From JBEATZ01 sp041178545 (GTDB taxonomy: Bacteria > Planctomycetota > UBA1135 > UBA2386): DNA of 64,000 bases. Position 1 is the first letter of the stretch. Every line of letters begins with the position of its first letter. The notes below the pieces were generated by a model, which had not been told where the DNA came from, ran no database searches, and saw nothing but the letters and a program-made list of their open reading frames with translations. The stretch lies in contig JBEGVB010000017.1 of NCBI GenBank assembly GCA_041178545.1, positions 1-64,000 of the forward strand. Direction: 5' to 3'. Below, piece after piece: positions 27,442 to 35,777 of the stretch. A program made the translations under genes and the position numbers.

Positions 27442-27930
27442 CTACTGCTTCTTGCCGGGCTGGCCCGGGTCGACGTTCTCCTGCAGCACCGGCACCACCG
27501 GCTTGGGGTGCCGCACCTCGGTGATCGGCTCCCACTTCTGCAGGTCCGACCGGTAGACGTTGTAGGTGCCGATCTGCGAGCCGTCGGGGAAGACGTACCA
27601 CTGCTTGCCCTGCGAGTCGGTCTCCACCCGCAGGGGCGGCACGTAGGGGATCTTGGGGTCCCAGGAGGGATTGGGCGCCTCGGTCAGGCCGTTCAGCGGA
27701 GCCAGTTCACTGCCGTCAGGCATCCGCATCCTGCGGCCGCCCTGCTCGGTGTATGCCACCGCCGCGGGAGCTTCTGCCACCGCAGGCGCGGGCGCTGCGG
27801 GCTGGCCCTGCGGCACGCCTTGCCCGGACGGCCCGGCCTCGGGGGCAGTGGCAGGACCCGGCGTGAGCCAGCACGTGCCCAGCAGGACGGCCGCAGCCAG
27901 GAGGAACAAGACGATCAGAAGCTGCTTCAT
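27442..27930 (-). CDS. small exported protein with Ala/Pro linker
   Basis: A 162-residue protein. The N-terminus MKQLLIVLFLLAAAVLLGTC is a hydrophobic signal or anchor ending at a cysteine, so it may be a lipoprotein. A low-complexity Ala/Pro/Gly stretch (about residues 25-60) follows. The C-terminal part has aromatic, turn-rich stretches (GKQWYVFPDGSQIGTYNVY) reminiscent of small WD/SH3-like beta domains, but no family is recognised. It stands alone, converging on metG with an 18-base gap. Confidence 0.65.
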   Translation of the reverse strand: MKQLLIVLFLLAAAVLLGTCWLTPGPATAPEAGPSGQGVPQGQPAAPAPAVAEAPAAVAYTEQGGRRMRMPDGSELAPLNGLTEAPNPSWDPKIPYVPPLRVETDSQGKQWYVFPDGSQIGTYNVYRSDLQKWEPITEVRHPKPVVPVLQENVDPGQPGKKQ

Positions 27931-27993
27931 GGCGCCTCCAACCTATCGGGTCGGACCCGCTCCGGGGGCGAGGGACCTTGGCGAGCCGGCCCC

Positions 27994-28028
27994 GAAAAAA
28001 AGCAAGGCTCGGAGCGAACCCCGAGCCT
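27994..28028 (-). terminator. Rho-independent terminator of the Lys/Ala peptide gene
   Basis: On the minus strand AGGCTCGG, an eight-base loop and CCGAGCCT form a perfect eight-pair stem, followed two bases later by a tract containing seven T residues. It lies 37 bases past the stop of the 23-residue peptide gene on the same strand. This is the clearest intrinsic terminator in the window. Confidence 0.85.
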
Positions 28029-28064
28029 CACCACGAAGTCTATGCAAAGACGTCAGGAGACGTC

Positions 28065-28136
28065 TCAGGCCTTCTTGCGGCCCTTCTTAGCAGCCTTCTT
28101 CGTAGCCTTCTTCTTGCCCTTCTTCTTGGCAGCCAT
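28065..28136 (-). CDS. 23-residue Lys/Ala-rich histone-tail-like peptide
   Basis: ATG at 28136 to TGA at 28065 encodes MAAKKKGKKKATKKAAKKGR plus KKA. Twelve of 23 residues are lysine and one is arginine; there are no acidic residues. An AAGGA sequence lies eight bases before the ATG, and the downstream intrinsic terminator supports a real transcription unit. The composition is like the tail of histone H1-like or Hc1 proteins, so DNA or RNA binding is likely. It could be a nucleoid peptide, or a remnant of a longer protein with the same tail. Small Lys/Ala-rich peptides like this are easily missed by gene finders. Confidence 0.6.
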   Translation of the reverse strand: MAAKKKGKKKATKKAAKKGRKKA

Positions 28137-28460
28137 TGGAGTCGTTCCTTTAAAGGTTGGTTGAGGAAGCTCGCACGGGGCCTCACGGCAGAGGACCATC
28201 CATGCGAATCACCCACGAATCGGCAGTGGGGGTCCGAGAATTCACCGAAATCTTGTTCCCGCGCGGAGATGCGTCGAAAAACGCTGAATCCACTTTTTGC
28301 GAATCCGTAAAATCGCGGTCGAATGCTCGTTTGTAGATGCGCATTCGTGACGGTCCGCTCGCAAGGCTCGGCGGGCAAGGATCTTTGAAAAATCCTGCGG
28401 GGCGGCTCGGTTCCGCACCGGAGCCTGCCACCTTCCAGCTGCAGTGGACGGGCCGACCCC
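28137..28460. other. relatively AT-rich gene-free region
   Basis: About 325 bases between the roadblock gene and the Lys/Ala peptide gene, both on the minus strand. The middle part (about 28230-28345) is clearly lower in GC than the rest of the window, with short A or T runs (GAAAAACG, CACTTTTTGC, GTAAAATCG) and repeated GATTCG/CGAATC words. No frame encodes a credible protein. It probably carries the promoter and leader of the peptide gene, or a small RNA. I could not settle on -35/-10 boxes. Confidence 0.5.
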
Positions 28461-28979
28461 TCAGTCGAAGAGGCGGTCGAGCGTCTTGCGCGCGTCGTTG
28501 CCGTACTCGGCATCGAGCTCGATGCCTTGGTCGCCGCGCTCCTCTGCTGCGACATACACCTCGGCGAGCTTCTTCGCGGTCTCGGCCGCGTAGAGACGGA
28601 CCATGCCGACCGTGGTGCGGTCGTCGAACAGGATGGTCAGCAGCGTCCGGTCCCCCACCAGCGAGAGCTGGATGTTGTCGCGCTCGCCCTGGTGGAACAT
28701 GGCCGTGAACTCCTCCTCACCGAGGATCCTGGCCATCTCCTTGGTGGCTGCGAACGACCCGGCCACCAGCGCCGAGATCGTGTCGAGGTCGATGGTCTTG
28801 AGCTCGCCCCGTCGCGTGACTAGGTGCCCCTCCTTGTCGATGAGCAGGGCACACTTTGCACCGGACAGCCGCAGGAACTCCGCCAGCAGCTTGTCGATCT
28901 TGTCGACATCCTCCTTGTAGAAGAGGAGACGGTCGCGGCGGAGCTTCTCGTTTGCACCGAGCTTGGCAGGTTGGTTCAT
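28461..28979 (-). CDS. roadblock/LC7 domain protein (MglB-like)
   Basis: A 172-residue cytoplasmic protein. Residues about 25-140 have the roadblock fold pattern: DKIDKLLAEFLRLSGAKCAL, LLIDKEGHLVTRRGE, DTISALVAGSFAATKEMARI, then NIQLSLVGDRTLLTILFDD. Such proteins dimerise and act as GTPase-activating or docking partners for MglA-type GTPases. It lies 15 bases downstream of the MglA-like gene on the same strand. A C-terminal helix (about 140-172) extends past the core domain. Confidence 0.85.
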   Translation of the reverse strand: MNQPAKLGANEKLRRDRLLFYKEDVDKIDKLLAEFLRLSGAKCALLIDKEGHLVTRRGELKTIDLDTISALVAGSFAATKEMARILGEEEFTAMFHQGERDNIQLSLVGDRTLLTILFDDRTTVGMVRLYAAETAKKLAEVYVAAEERGDQGIELDAEYGNDARKTLDRLFD

Positions 28980-28994
28980 GGCAGTTGGCTCCGG

Positions 28995-30125
28995 TCAGAC
29001 CTGGAAGGCGGTGAAGAGGCTGAACCCGAGCAGGATCAGCAGGACGACGAGGATCAGGCCGGTCACCAGCGTCCTCGACACGGGCTTGGCCGAGGACTCG
29101 AGTGCAGCCTGGGACTGCACGGGGGTTTGGGCAGCGACCGTGCGGGCCGCCGCAGCAGCCTGGGCACCCATCGGCTTGCGGCCGGTGGGCGGAGGCGGCG
29201 GTGCCGCTTTGCGTGCGGCAGTGCCTGCGGCGGGGGCTGAGACCGAGGAAGCCGCGGGGGCGGCAGCCTGTCGAGCCGGAGCGGGGCGAGCGGCCGCGGG
29301 ACGCACCGCCGGGGCCGCAGGGGCGGATGCCGCCGGGCGAGGCACCGGACGCGGTGTCGTGGGCGCGGGCGCGGGTGCCCGCGCAGGCGTGGGTGCCGTG
29401 GCGCGTGCGGGCGCGGGTGACGTGGCACGAGCGGGTGCGGGTGCGGGCGCCGTGGCCGTGGCGGTTGCTGCGTCGGCGGGAGCAGAGGATGCGGCGCGAG
29501 CGGCAGCAGGCTTGGCCTGGGCTGCTGGACGCTTGCGGCTGTCCATTCGCTCGATGCTCTCCAGGACCATGCCGGCCAGGGTCTTCAGCGTGGGGAACAC
29601 GCCGCGGCCCTCGGCAGCAACGGCCTCGAAGGTCGGGACGCCGAACTTGTTCAGGATCGAGTCCATCTCGGCGGTGGACATCGCGTTCGGCAGGTCGCGC
29701 TTGTTGTACTGGATGACGTGCGGCAGCTCGCGGATGTCCTTGCCGTACTCGGCCAGGTTCTCCTTCAGGTTCTCGTAGCTCTCGAGGTTCTCACGCATCT
29801 TCTCGGGGTCGGAGTCGGCCACGAAGATGACGCCGTCGACACCCTGGAGAACCAGCTTGCGGGTCGAGTTGTAGTAGACCTGGCCGGGAACCGTGTAGAG
29901 CTGGAACTTCGTGCGCATGCCAGCGACCGTGCCGAGGTCGAGCGGCATGAAGTCGAAGAAGAGCGTGCGGTCGCCGTCGGTGGAGATGGACGTGAGTTCT
30001 CCCTTGTTCTCGTCGGGCGCCTTCTGGTGGACGATCTCCAGGTTGGTGGTCTTGCCACTCATGCCCGGGCCGTAGTAGACGACCTTGCAGTTGACTTCCT
30101 TGAGCGCGAAGTTGATCTGGACCAT
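28995..30125 (-). CDS. MglA-like small GTPase with Ala/Pro linker and C-terminal membrane helix
   Basis: A 376-residue protein starting at the ATG at 30125. Residues 1-195 are an MglA-type GTPase: P-loop GPGMSGKTTNLEIV, switch regions with LDLGTVAGMRTKFQLYTVPG and QVYYNSTRK, and NKRD for guanine recognition. MglA itself is about 195 residues. Here an Ala/Pro-rich tail of about 150 residues follows, ending in a single membrane helix (TGLILVVLLILLGFSLF) at the extreme C-terminus, so the GTPase is tail-anchored. Neighbours are roadblock proteins on both sides. In other bacteria MglA sets cell polarity or surface motility; a fixed membrane position would be unusual for it. Confidence 0.88.
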   Translation of the reverse strand: MVQINFALKEVNCKVVYYGPGMSGKTTNLEIVHQKAPDENKGELTSISTDGDRTLFFDFMPLDLGTVAGMRTKFQLYTVPGQVYYNSTRKLVLQGVDGVIFVADSDPEKMRENLESYENLKENLAEYGKDIRELPHVIQYNKRDLPNAMSTAEMDSILNKFGVPTFEAVAAEGRGVFPTLKTLAGMVLESIERMDSRKRPAAQAKPAAARAASSAPADAATATATAPAPAPARATSPAPARATAPTPARAPAPAPTTPRPVPRPAASAPAAPAVRPAAARPAPARQAAAPAASSVSAPAAGTAARKAAPPPPPTGRKPMGAQAAAAARTVAAQTPVQSQAALESSAKPVSRTLVTGLILVVLLILLGFSLFTAFQV

Positions 30126-30255
30126 GGTTCCTCTGGCTCCTGCGACCCAGCACGGCGGAGGTTCCGGCAGGGCATCCTGCTGGTGATCGGCAGAAAGGTG
30201 CCCCGGGCTTGAGCCGCCAGCCGCCTCCCCGGCCCCAAGGGGCCGCCAATGCGTC

Positions 30256-30615
30256 TCAGGCGATCTGCGCCAGGCGACGTAGGTGTGCCGCCGCCGCGTC
30301 AATGTCCTCGCGGCAGCTCCTCACGTCGGTGAACTGGTCCAGCAGGACGACCAGGTAGGAGTTCTCGAGCCGCACGAAGACGGCCTTCCCGTAGTTGGCC
30401 TGCAGCACGAAGGTGGTGAGAGGCTCCATCCCGTTGTCGTGCAGTGCACGCTCGGTGGTCTGCATCAGGAAGGACGAGAGGGCGGCAACGGCATCCTGCC
30501 GGAACGCGGCATCGAGGGACTTGGCCACGATGAGCCCGTCGAGGGTCACCACGACACAGCCTCGCACACCGCCCAGTTCGCGGAGCACGGCCATCGTGTC
30601 CTGCATGCGGTTCAT
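30256..30615 (-). CDS. roadblock/LC7 domain protein
   Basis: A 119-residue cytoplasmic protein that is nearly only the roadblock fold: MAVLRELGGVRGCVVVTLDG, LIVAKSLDAAFRQDAVAALS, TTFVLQANYGKAVFVRL and YLVVLLDQ. It is the shorter of two free roadblock proteins in the cluster. The ATG at 30615 overlaps the stop of the TPR-roadblock gene (ATGA), and the GTPase gene begins 130 bases downstream. Likely a dimeric partner or activator of the GTPase. Confidence 0.82.
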   Translation of the reverse strand: MNRMQDTMAVLRELGGVRGCVVVTLDGLIVAKSLDAAFRQDAVAALSSFLMQTTERALHDNGMEPLTTFVLQANYGKAVFVRLENSYLVVLLDQFTDVRSCREDIDAAAAHLRRLAQIA

Positions 30616-31733
30616 GGAGTCTCGCCCTTCTGGATGAGGGTGGAGGCAACGAGTTCCTGGAGCTGGCCGAGGAGGCCGTCCACGTCGCAGCCGGGGGGGC
30701 ACTGCAGGGCAGCAACGACCTCGCCGTAGCTGCAGATGCAGATGGTGCCGAAGGGGCCCTCCAGCACTCCCTTGCTGAAGTTGCCGATGTCGAGCCGGCG
30801 CGCGAAACGCTGGCCCGACTTGGCCAGTGAACGCACGATGCGCAGGAACGGGTCCTTGCCGTCCTGGATCGCGCCGCGCGCGATGGCCTTGGTGCCGCGG
30901 ATGTAGGCGGCCTTTTCCACGCCCTCCATCTCGACGAGCCGAGAGAGGGCGTCGCGGATCTGGCCGAGCCCCTCGTCGGGTGTCTGCGAGCGGCGACGCG
31001 CCCTCGGCTGCCGGAGCGAGTGCTCCCCAGCCTCGACGGCGAGGAGCATGCGGTCCACGTCCTCGGCGACTGCGGCTGCGTCCTCGGACCCGAGCAGGTT
31101 CCGCAGGTCGGCGACATCCTCACCAGCGGCCTCGAGCCGTTCGAGGTGCGGCCTGGCCGCACCCGCTGCACCGAGGCGGCACAAGAGGTCGGCGAGCAGC
31201 CTACGGGCCTGACGGTTGTCGGGGTCCCGGGTCAGCACATGGCTGAGACAGCGGATGCTCTCGGCACCCTCGCTGGCCGCGAGGTCGCGGTAGTAGTTGC
31301 CAAGCTGGGCCTGTGCGAGCGCGAGCCGCGCCGCAACGTCCTCCGGGAAGCGGTGCAGGCAGTCCTCGCACACCTGTCTCGCCTCCGCGAAGTCGCCGAG
31401 TTCGAGCAGGATCGTCGCGAGCTCGGTGTAGGTCCTCTCGTTCGGCCCAAACGCGATCCGCTCACGGAGCTCATGGATGCGGTTGCGGAGCAAGGACCTG
31501 TGTGCGAACCGACGCAGCTGCTGGAGCTCCACGGCCTGGGGGAACAGTGCCATCCCCTCCTGTGCGACCTCGACTGCCTTGTCGCACTCACCAAGGTTGA
31601 TGTGCACCTGGGCAAGGTCGACGTAGGTCGTCGGCGAGGGCTCCTCGCGGACTCGTTGCTCGAGCCGCTTGAGCTCCTTCCAGATCCGCATGCGTTGGAT
31701 GAGTTGCACTTGGTCCCTTGTTGCTTCAGTCAC
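30612..31733 (-). CDS. TPR protein with C-terminal roadblock-like domain
   Basis: A 373-residue cytoplasmic protein. The start is uncertain: GTG 31733 overlaps the end of the DUF4388 gene by 8 bases, while ATG 31691 would remove 14 residues. Residues about 20-190 form TPR-like helix pairs (TTYVDLAQVHINLGECDKAV, RTYTELATILLELGDFAEAR, DVAARLALAQAQLGNYY). Residues about 265-370 look like a roadblock fold: LSRLVEMEGVEKAAYIRG ... TICICSYGEVVAALQ. It may bridge the TPR-rich DUF4388 protein to the GTPase switch. Coupled on both ends, within the MglA operon. Confidence 0.75.
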   Translation of the reverse strand: MTEATRDQVQLIQRMRIWKELKRLEQRVREEPSPTTYVDLAQVHINLGECDKAVEVAQEGMALFPQAVELQQLRRFAHRSLLRNRIHELRERIAFGPNERTYTELATILLELGDFAEARQVCEDCLHRFPEDVAARLALAQAQLGNYYRDLAASEGAESIRCLSHVLTRDPDNRQARRLLADLLCRLGAAGAARPHLERLEAAGEDVADLRNLLGSEDAAAVAEDVDRMLLAVEAGEHSLRQPRARRRSQTPDEGLGQIRDALSRLVEMEGVEKAAYIRGTKAIARGAIQDGKDPFLRIVRSLAKSGQRFARRLDIGNFSKGVLEGPFGTICICSYGEVVAALQCPPGCDVDGLLGQLQELVASTLIQKGETP

Positions 31734-34700
31734 GGAAGACGAGCAGTTGCCCGTCGACCAAGGGTACGTGGAGGCTGCCAAGGGCCTCCGACACGGGACC
31801 GGACACGGCAGCGGGGAGCCTTGCCTCCCACTGCGGCACCAGGGACTTTGCGTCCAGGGCGCGAACCGTGTCGACGACGCGCCTGCCGTTGTCCTCGGGA
31901 GCACGGACGACGAGGCCAAGCTTGCTGCCCATCCCCACCATCGGACCGGCAACGTCGCCGTCCGACGTGGCACTGGCCAGCAGTTGCCCGTTCACGGGGT
32001 CGAGCGAGAGCAGCTCCCTCGAACTCACGCGCACGACCACGGCCCCTGGGAGGACGACGAGTTCACCCTCCGAGAGGTTGCGGCCGACGGGCTTGCTCCA
32101 GGCCTGACGGCCGTCCGCAGCCAGTGCACGCACCGTCCCGTCCGAGCACGCGAACACGACGCGACCTTCCGTCACCCGCATGCTGGTGGTGGGAGCGGCT
32201 GCGTCGCGCCATGAGAAGGCCAGCGACCCGTCGATGACCTCGAGGCAGCGCACGCGGCCGTCCTGCGTACCCACCCAAACGCGCTTGCCGTCCGAGACCG
32301 GAGTGCCGCTGGGTTCGGCGTCGAGCGGCAGCGACCAGAGCCGCTTGCCGGCACGCGCCTCGTGGCAGACCAGTCGGTGCGACCCGTCGACGACGAACAA
32401 CATGCCACCCGCGGTCGCCAGTCCGGTCGCGGAGGTGCTGCCGAGTGCGAACGAACGCTGCACCGGTGCGGACGAGTCGTCCGCAGGGAAATCGATCCCG
32501 TGGACGACACCGTCGTCGGTGAGGTACCAGAGGGAGTCGCCCGAGGCGACGGGAGAGCCGTCGAGGCTCCTCAGGTCACCTAGGTCGATGACCTGCCGCG
32601 CATTCGATTCACCGGTGCGGGCAAGAGCGAAGCGACCACCTCGCAACCCGACACCCACATGACCGGGAACCGCGGCGAGCGCGGTCTGCGGTGCGTGCGG
32701 GAAACGGATGCTGGTCGCGGGACGGCGCGTGAGCAGCAGGTCGACCTGGTCGACCTTGCGTGCGTCGGCACGGAACGCCCGCGGCTCATGGCCCTCGAGC
32801 TCGAGCGTCAGGGCCTGCGGTTGCCCGCCCTGCAGCCTGACGACGGTTGGCGTGCGGAGTTCGGTGCCGTCAGCCGCGGCAAGCGGTTTGCCTGCCGAGA
32901 GGATGCGCGCGCCGGCGGGGCGCGAGGCAACCGCCATCGGCACGTTCACTGCGCGGGCGGCACCGGAGAGCTCGTGCCTCTGCAACAGCTCGAGTGCAAC
33001 TTGGCGGGCCTGTTGCCACGCCCCGCTGTCGAGCAGTTCGTTGGCCTGTGCGGCGAGGGCGTCGGCACGCTCGAGGTATCCCCGGATGTCGGCAATGGTC
33101 TGCGACAGGCGTTCGGAGGCTGCCCAGGCCTTGTCCTCCTCCTCGCCCGCGGTCGCCACCAGAGCCTCGACCTCCATGAGGGTGCGGAGAGACCCCTCGG
33201 CGTCCCCGGCGAGGAACATGCCACGGTGACGAGCCCAGTCCCCCTTGTAGCGGGTGCGGACGTCTGCGAGCTGCCGGTCGCGTGCAACCTTCTCCAGCTG
33301 GAGGCCACGCTCCCTGCGGGCACCGAGGTCACGGATGCGGGAAGCCTCCACCGTGGCAGCACGGCTCGCGCTGCTGAGCGGGAAGGCCTCGGCAAATCGC
33401 TCGTAGGCAACGGCTGCGTTCACGTAGTCGTGCGATGCCACCATCTGGGAGACGTCGACGGACGCGAGTTCTCGCCCTGCGATGCGCTCGTAGACGTGGA
33501 ATCCAAGGCCGAGGAACGCGAGCAGCAGGAATGCGATGCCCAGTGAGGCGAGCCTGCGGCGACGCGCGCGCACGCGCTCGTCGTTCTCGTAGAGGTTGCG
33601 CACCCGCGCCGAGACGTCGGTGCGCGTGCGGTCGAGCATCAGCACCTTCTGGAGGTAGCCGATGGCCTCCATCGGACGCCCTGCTGCGACCAGGTCGTCG
33701 GCAATGGCCTCGTACAACGGACCCACACGGTGGTTGTCACCGTGCTTGCCGTAGGCGTTCACCAAGGACTTCTTGATCTCGATGTCGTTGGGCTCGACCT
33801 GCATGAGGTGCTCGAGGATCGGCGTGGCGCGGTCGACCTCGCCCACCTCGAGCAGCATCTGGGCGAGGTTGCGGCCCTCGGCAACCGGGTCCAGGCCGTT
33901 GGCCAGCTTGGGGTCCTCGAGTGCGATCTGCACGAGCTGCTCGCGTACCTTGAGGTCCGTGGGCACGAGCTGCAGGCTTGCGGAGAGCTTTGCAGCGGCT
34001 GCAGCGAAGTCCCCTGCGACGAGGTGGAGTTCTGCCTGCCTGCCGAGGTGACTTGCTGCCTTGCCGTACTCGCGCGCGGTCTCGTACGCGGTTGCAGCAA
34101 GCGAGTGCACCTCGGGCATGCCGATGCCATGGACAACTGCCTGCTCCAGCAGGTTCACGGCCTCGGGCAGCCGGCCCTCGGTGAGGCACTGGTCAGCAAC
34201 CTCGACGAGGGACTCGAGCGGCAATGGCTCCACATGACCGCTGTCCAGCAGCTGGGCAAGGGCCTTGGAGACGATGAAGCTGGAGTGCCCCGAGAGCTCG
34301 ACGATGCGTGCCACGTTGCGCCTGCCGTCCACGAGTTCGTGGACAGAGGCGTTGATCGGTTCGGCATCCTCGGGATCGAGGGCCGCAGCAGTGCGCTCCA
34401 TGACCACGAACTGGTTCGGGATCCGCTCGCTGATGTAGGACCACTCGTCGATGCGACGGGCGGCCTCCATGACGAGGCTGTCCGCGTTGAAGCAGAACCG
34501 CTCGTCGACCACGCCCTCGAGCTCCTCGAGACGGTCGACTCCCTCGTGGAACTCGAAGCGTGCATCCTTGCAGAAGAAGAGCTCGTGGATCTCCTCCTCC
34601 ACCTCGATCGCCATGAGTGACTCGAGTTCCGCAGGGTCGACGAGTCCGCCTGCCTGCAGCGTCTGCAACAGGTCCGCCCCCTGCGAAGCCGCGTGTTCCC

Positions 34701-34932
34701 GGGCCTCGTCGAGGTTCCGCGGGGAGATGCTGCCCTTGCGGAGCAGCGAGCAAAGGCACTTCTCGAGCAGGCTGTGCGGGTTGAAGTAGAGGGTGACGCC
34801 GCGCGGCCCGAAGTGCAGCACCTTCCAGAGACGTGGCGACTGGATGCTGAGCAGGCCCGTCTTCTTGTTGAGGGCCAGCATCTGGAACACCTGGGCAAGG
34901 TCCACGCTTGCCAGATCGCCTTTGAGTGCCAT
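31726..34932 (-). CDS. DUF4388-TPR-membrane-PEGA-propeller protein
   Basis: A 1068-residue multidomain protein at the head of the GTPase operon. Order: N-terminal DUF4388/PATAN-like domain (about 1-110; MALKGDLASVDLAQVFQML, LLSIQSPRLWKVLHFGPRGV), a second helical region to about 230, TPR repeats (about 240-450), a basic RARRRR stretch and one membrane helix (about 461-483; LASLGIAFLLLAFLGLGFHV), a long helical stalk (about 490-650), a PEGA-like beta domain (about 660-735; PAGARILSAGKPL), then a PQQ/WD-type beta-propeller (about 740-1068; DGKRVWVGTQDGRVRCLEV, DGTVRALAADGRQAW). The basic flank puts the N-terminal half in the cytoplasm and the propeller outside, so it could carry a signal across the membrane to the MglA/roadblock proteins. 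Confidence 0.85.
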   Translation of the reverse strand: MALKGDLASVDLAQVFQMLALNKKTGLLSIQSPRLWKVLHFGPRGVTLYFNPHSLLEKCLCSLLRKGSISPRNLDEAREHAASQGADLLQTLQAGGLVDPAELESLMAIEVEEEIHELFFCKDARFEFHEGVDRLEELEGVVDERFCFNADSLVMEAARRIDEWSYISERIPNQFVVMERTAAALDPEDAEPINASVHELVDGRRNVARIVELSGHSSFIVSKALAQLLDSGHVEPLPLESLVEVADQCLTEGRLPEAVNLLEQAVVHGIGMPEVHSLAATAYETAREYGKAASHLGRQAELHLVAGDFAAAAAKLSASLQLVPTDLKVREQLVQIALEDPKLANGLDPVAEGRNLAQMLLEVGEVDRATPILEHLMQVEPNDIEIKKSLVNAYGKHGDNHRVGPLYEAIADDLVAAGRPMEAIGYLQKVLMLDRTRTDVSARVRNLYENDERVRARRRRLASLGIAFLLLAFLGLGFHVYERIAGRELASVDVSQMVASHDYVNAAVAYERFAEAFPLSSASRAATVEASRIRDLGARRERGLQLEKVARDRQLADVRTRYKGDWARHRGMFLAGDAEGSLRTLMEVEALVATAGEEEDKAWAASERLSQTIADIRGYLERADALAAQANELLDSGAWQQARQVALELLQRHELSGAARAVNVPMAVASRPAGARILSAGKPLAAADGTELRTPTVVRLQGGQPQALTLELEGHEPRAFRADARKVDQVDLLLTRRPATSIRFPHAPQTALAAVPGHVGVGLRGGRFALARTGESNARQVIDLGDLRSLDGSPVASGDSLWYLTDDGVVHGIDFPADDSSAPVQRSFALGSTSATGLATAGGMLFVVDGSHRLVCHEARAGKRLWSLPLDAEPSGTPVSDGKRVWVGTQDGRVRCLEVIDGSLAFSWRDAAAPTTSMRVTEGRVVFACSDGTVRALAADGRQAWSKPVGRNLSEGELVVLPGAVVVRVSSRELLSLDPVNGQLLASATSDGDVAGPMVGMGSKLGLVVRAPEDNGRRVVDTVRALDAKSLVPQWEARLPAAVSGPVSEALGSLHVPLVDGQLLVFRD

Positions 34933-35105
34933 GTGTTTGGGTCCGTCGTCGTCCCGATCCGGAACGTCGAGGATCTATCGGCAGGACGGCCACTCTGCGT
35001 TGAGGGAGACCTGACAGGCCGGGTCGACTTGCCCCGGCACCCGCCGCACGGGCAGACCACCCGCCCGTTGCCTGCGCGCCGCCTCCTGCCTACCCTTTCC
35101 GACCC

Positions 35106-35687
35106 ATGTCCTCCCCGGTCCAACTCGCCTGGAACCTCACGCGCTCCGCGTGGCACGGCCTGGCCGGGCGGGTGACCTACCACCTCGGGCTGTTGCGCCG
35201 GTCGCGAGGGCACTTCCAGCGCGTGCTGGAACTGGAGGGCGACGTCTTCAGCGCCTATGTCCACCTCGGACGACTTGCCTGGCTGCTCGGCGACTACCCG
35301 GGCTGGCGGCGCGAGTTCGACCACGCACGGCGCACCGACCCGGTCCGGTTCGGCAAGCTGCGCCACGCCCTCGACCCGAGGCCGTCGCAGCCGGGACCGG
35401 TGGCAGTGGAAGAAGCCGGGGAGCGTGCCACCTGGCGTTCGGTGCGCTCCAGCGGGCAGCAGGGCACCCGCAGCCGGGGCAGTGACGCGGTGCGCGAGAC
35501 CGCGCGCGGCGACACGACCCGCGGCTGGCTGCCCTTCGAGACCAGCCGCAACCCCGCCCAGGCATCGCGCATCGACGACTGCCGCGACGAGTCGGAACGC
35601 GCGCGGTTCGCGCGCCTCGGCCCCATCCTCCCCGCCGACCTGCTCGGCGTCGACGTGGACGACCTGAGCCGGCGCCTCGGCAGCTGA
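35106..35687 (+). CDS. unknown protein with TPR-like start
   Basis: A 193-residue protein with no known family. Residues about 15-85 are helical and look like two TPR units (VTYHLGLLRRSRGHFQRVLE, FSAYVHLGRLAWLLGDYPGW), and the remainder is Arg/Ser/Thr-rich and probably disordered until a C-terminal LLGVDVDDLSRRLGS. No signal peptide. Divergent from the DUF4388 gene by a 173-base gap and 90 bases upstream of gcvT, so it may be a separate unit. Confidence 0.6.
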   Translation: MSSPVQLAWNLTRSAWHGLAGRVTYHLGLLRRSRGHFQRVLELEGDVFSAYVHLGRLAWLLGDYPGWRREFDHARRTDPVRFGKLRHALDPRPSQPGPVAVEEAGERATWRSVRSSGQQGTRSRGSDAVRETARGDTTRGWLPFETSRNPAQASRIDDCRDESERARFARLGPILPADLLGVDVDDLSRRLGS

Positions 35688-35777
35688 TGCCACGGCCAAG
35701 GGCGCGACGTACGCGGTGCGCGCGTTGGAACCCCGGCTGCACCATCGCTACGATGCTTCGCTCCCCCGAGGTCTGGA

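Noticed and set aside
28040..28555. A 171-residue minus-strand frame covering the spacer and the Lys/Ala peptide
   Set aside because: It reads the peptide gene in another frame (Arg-rich end) and has no domain, signal or good start. The 23-residue gene has its own ribosome site and terminator.
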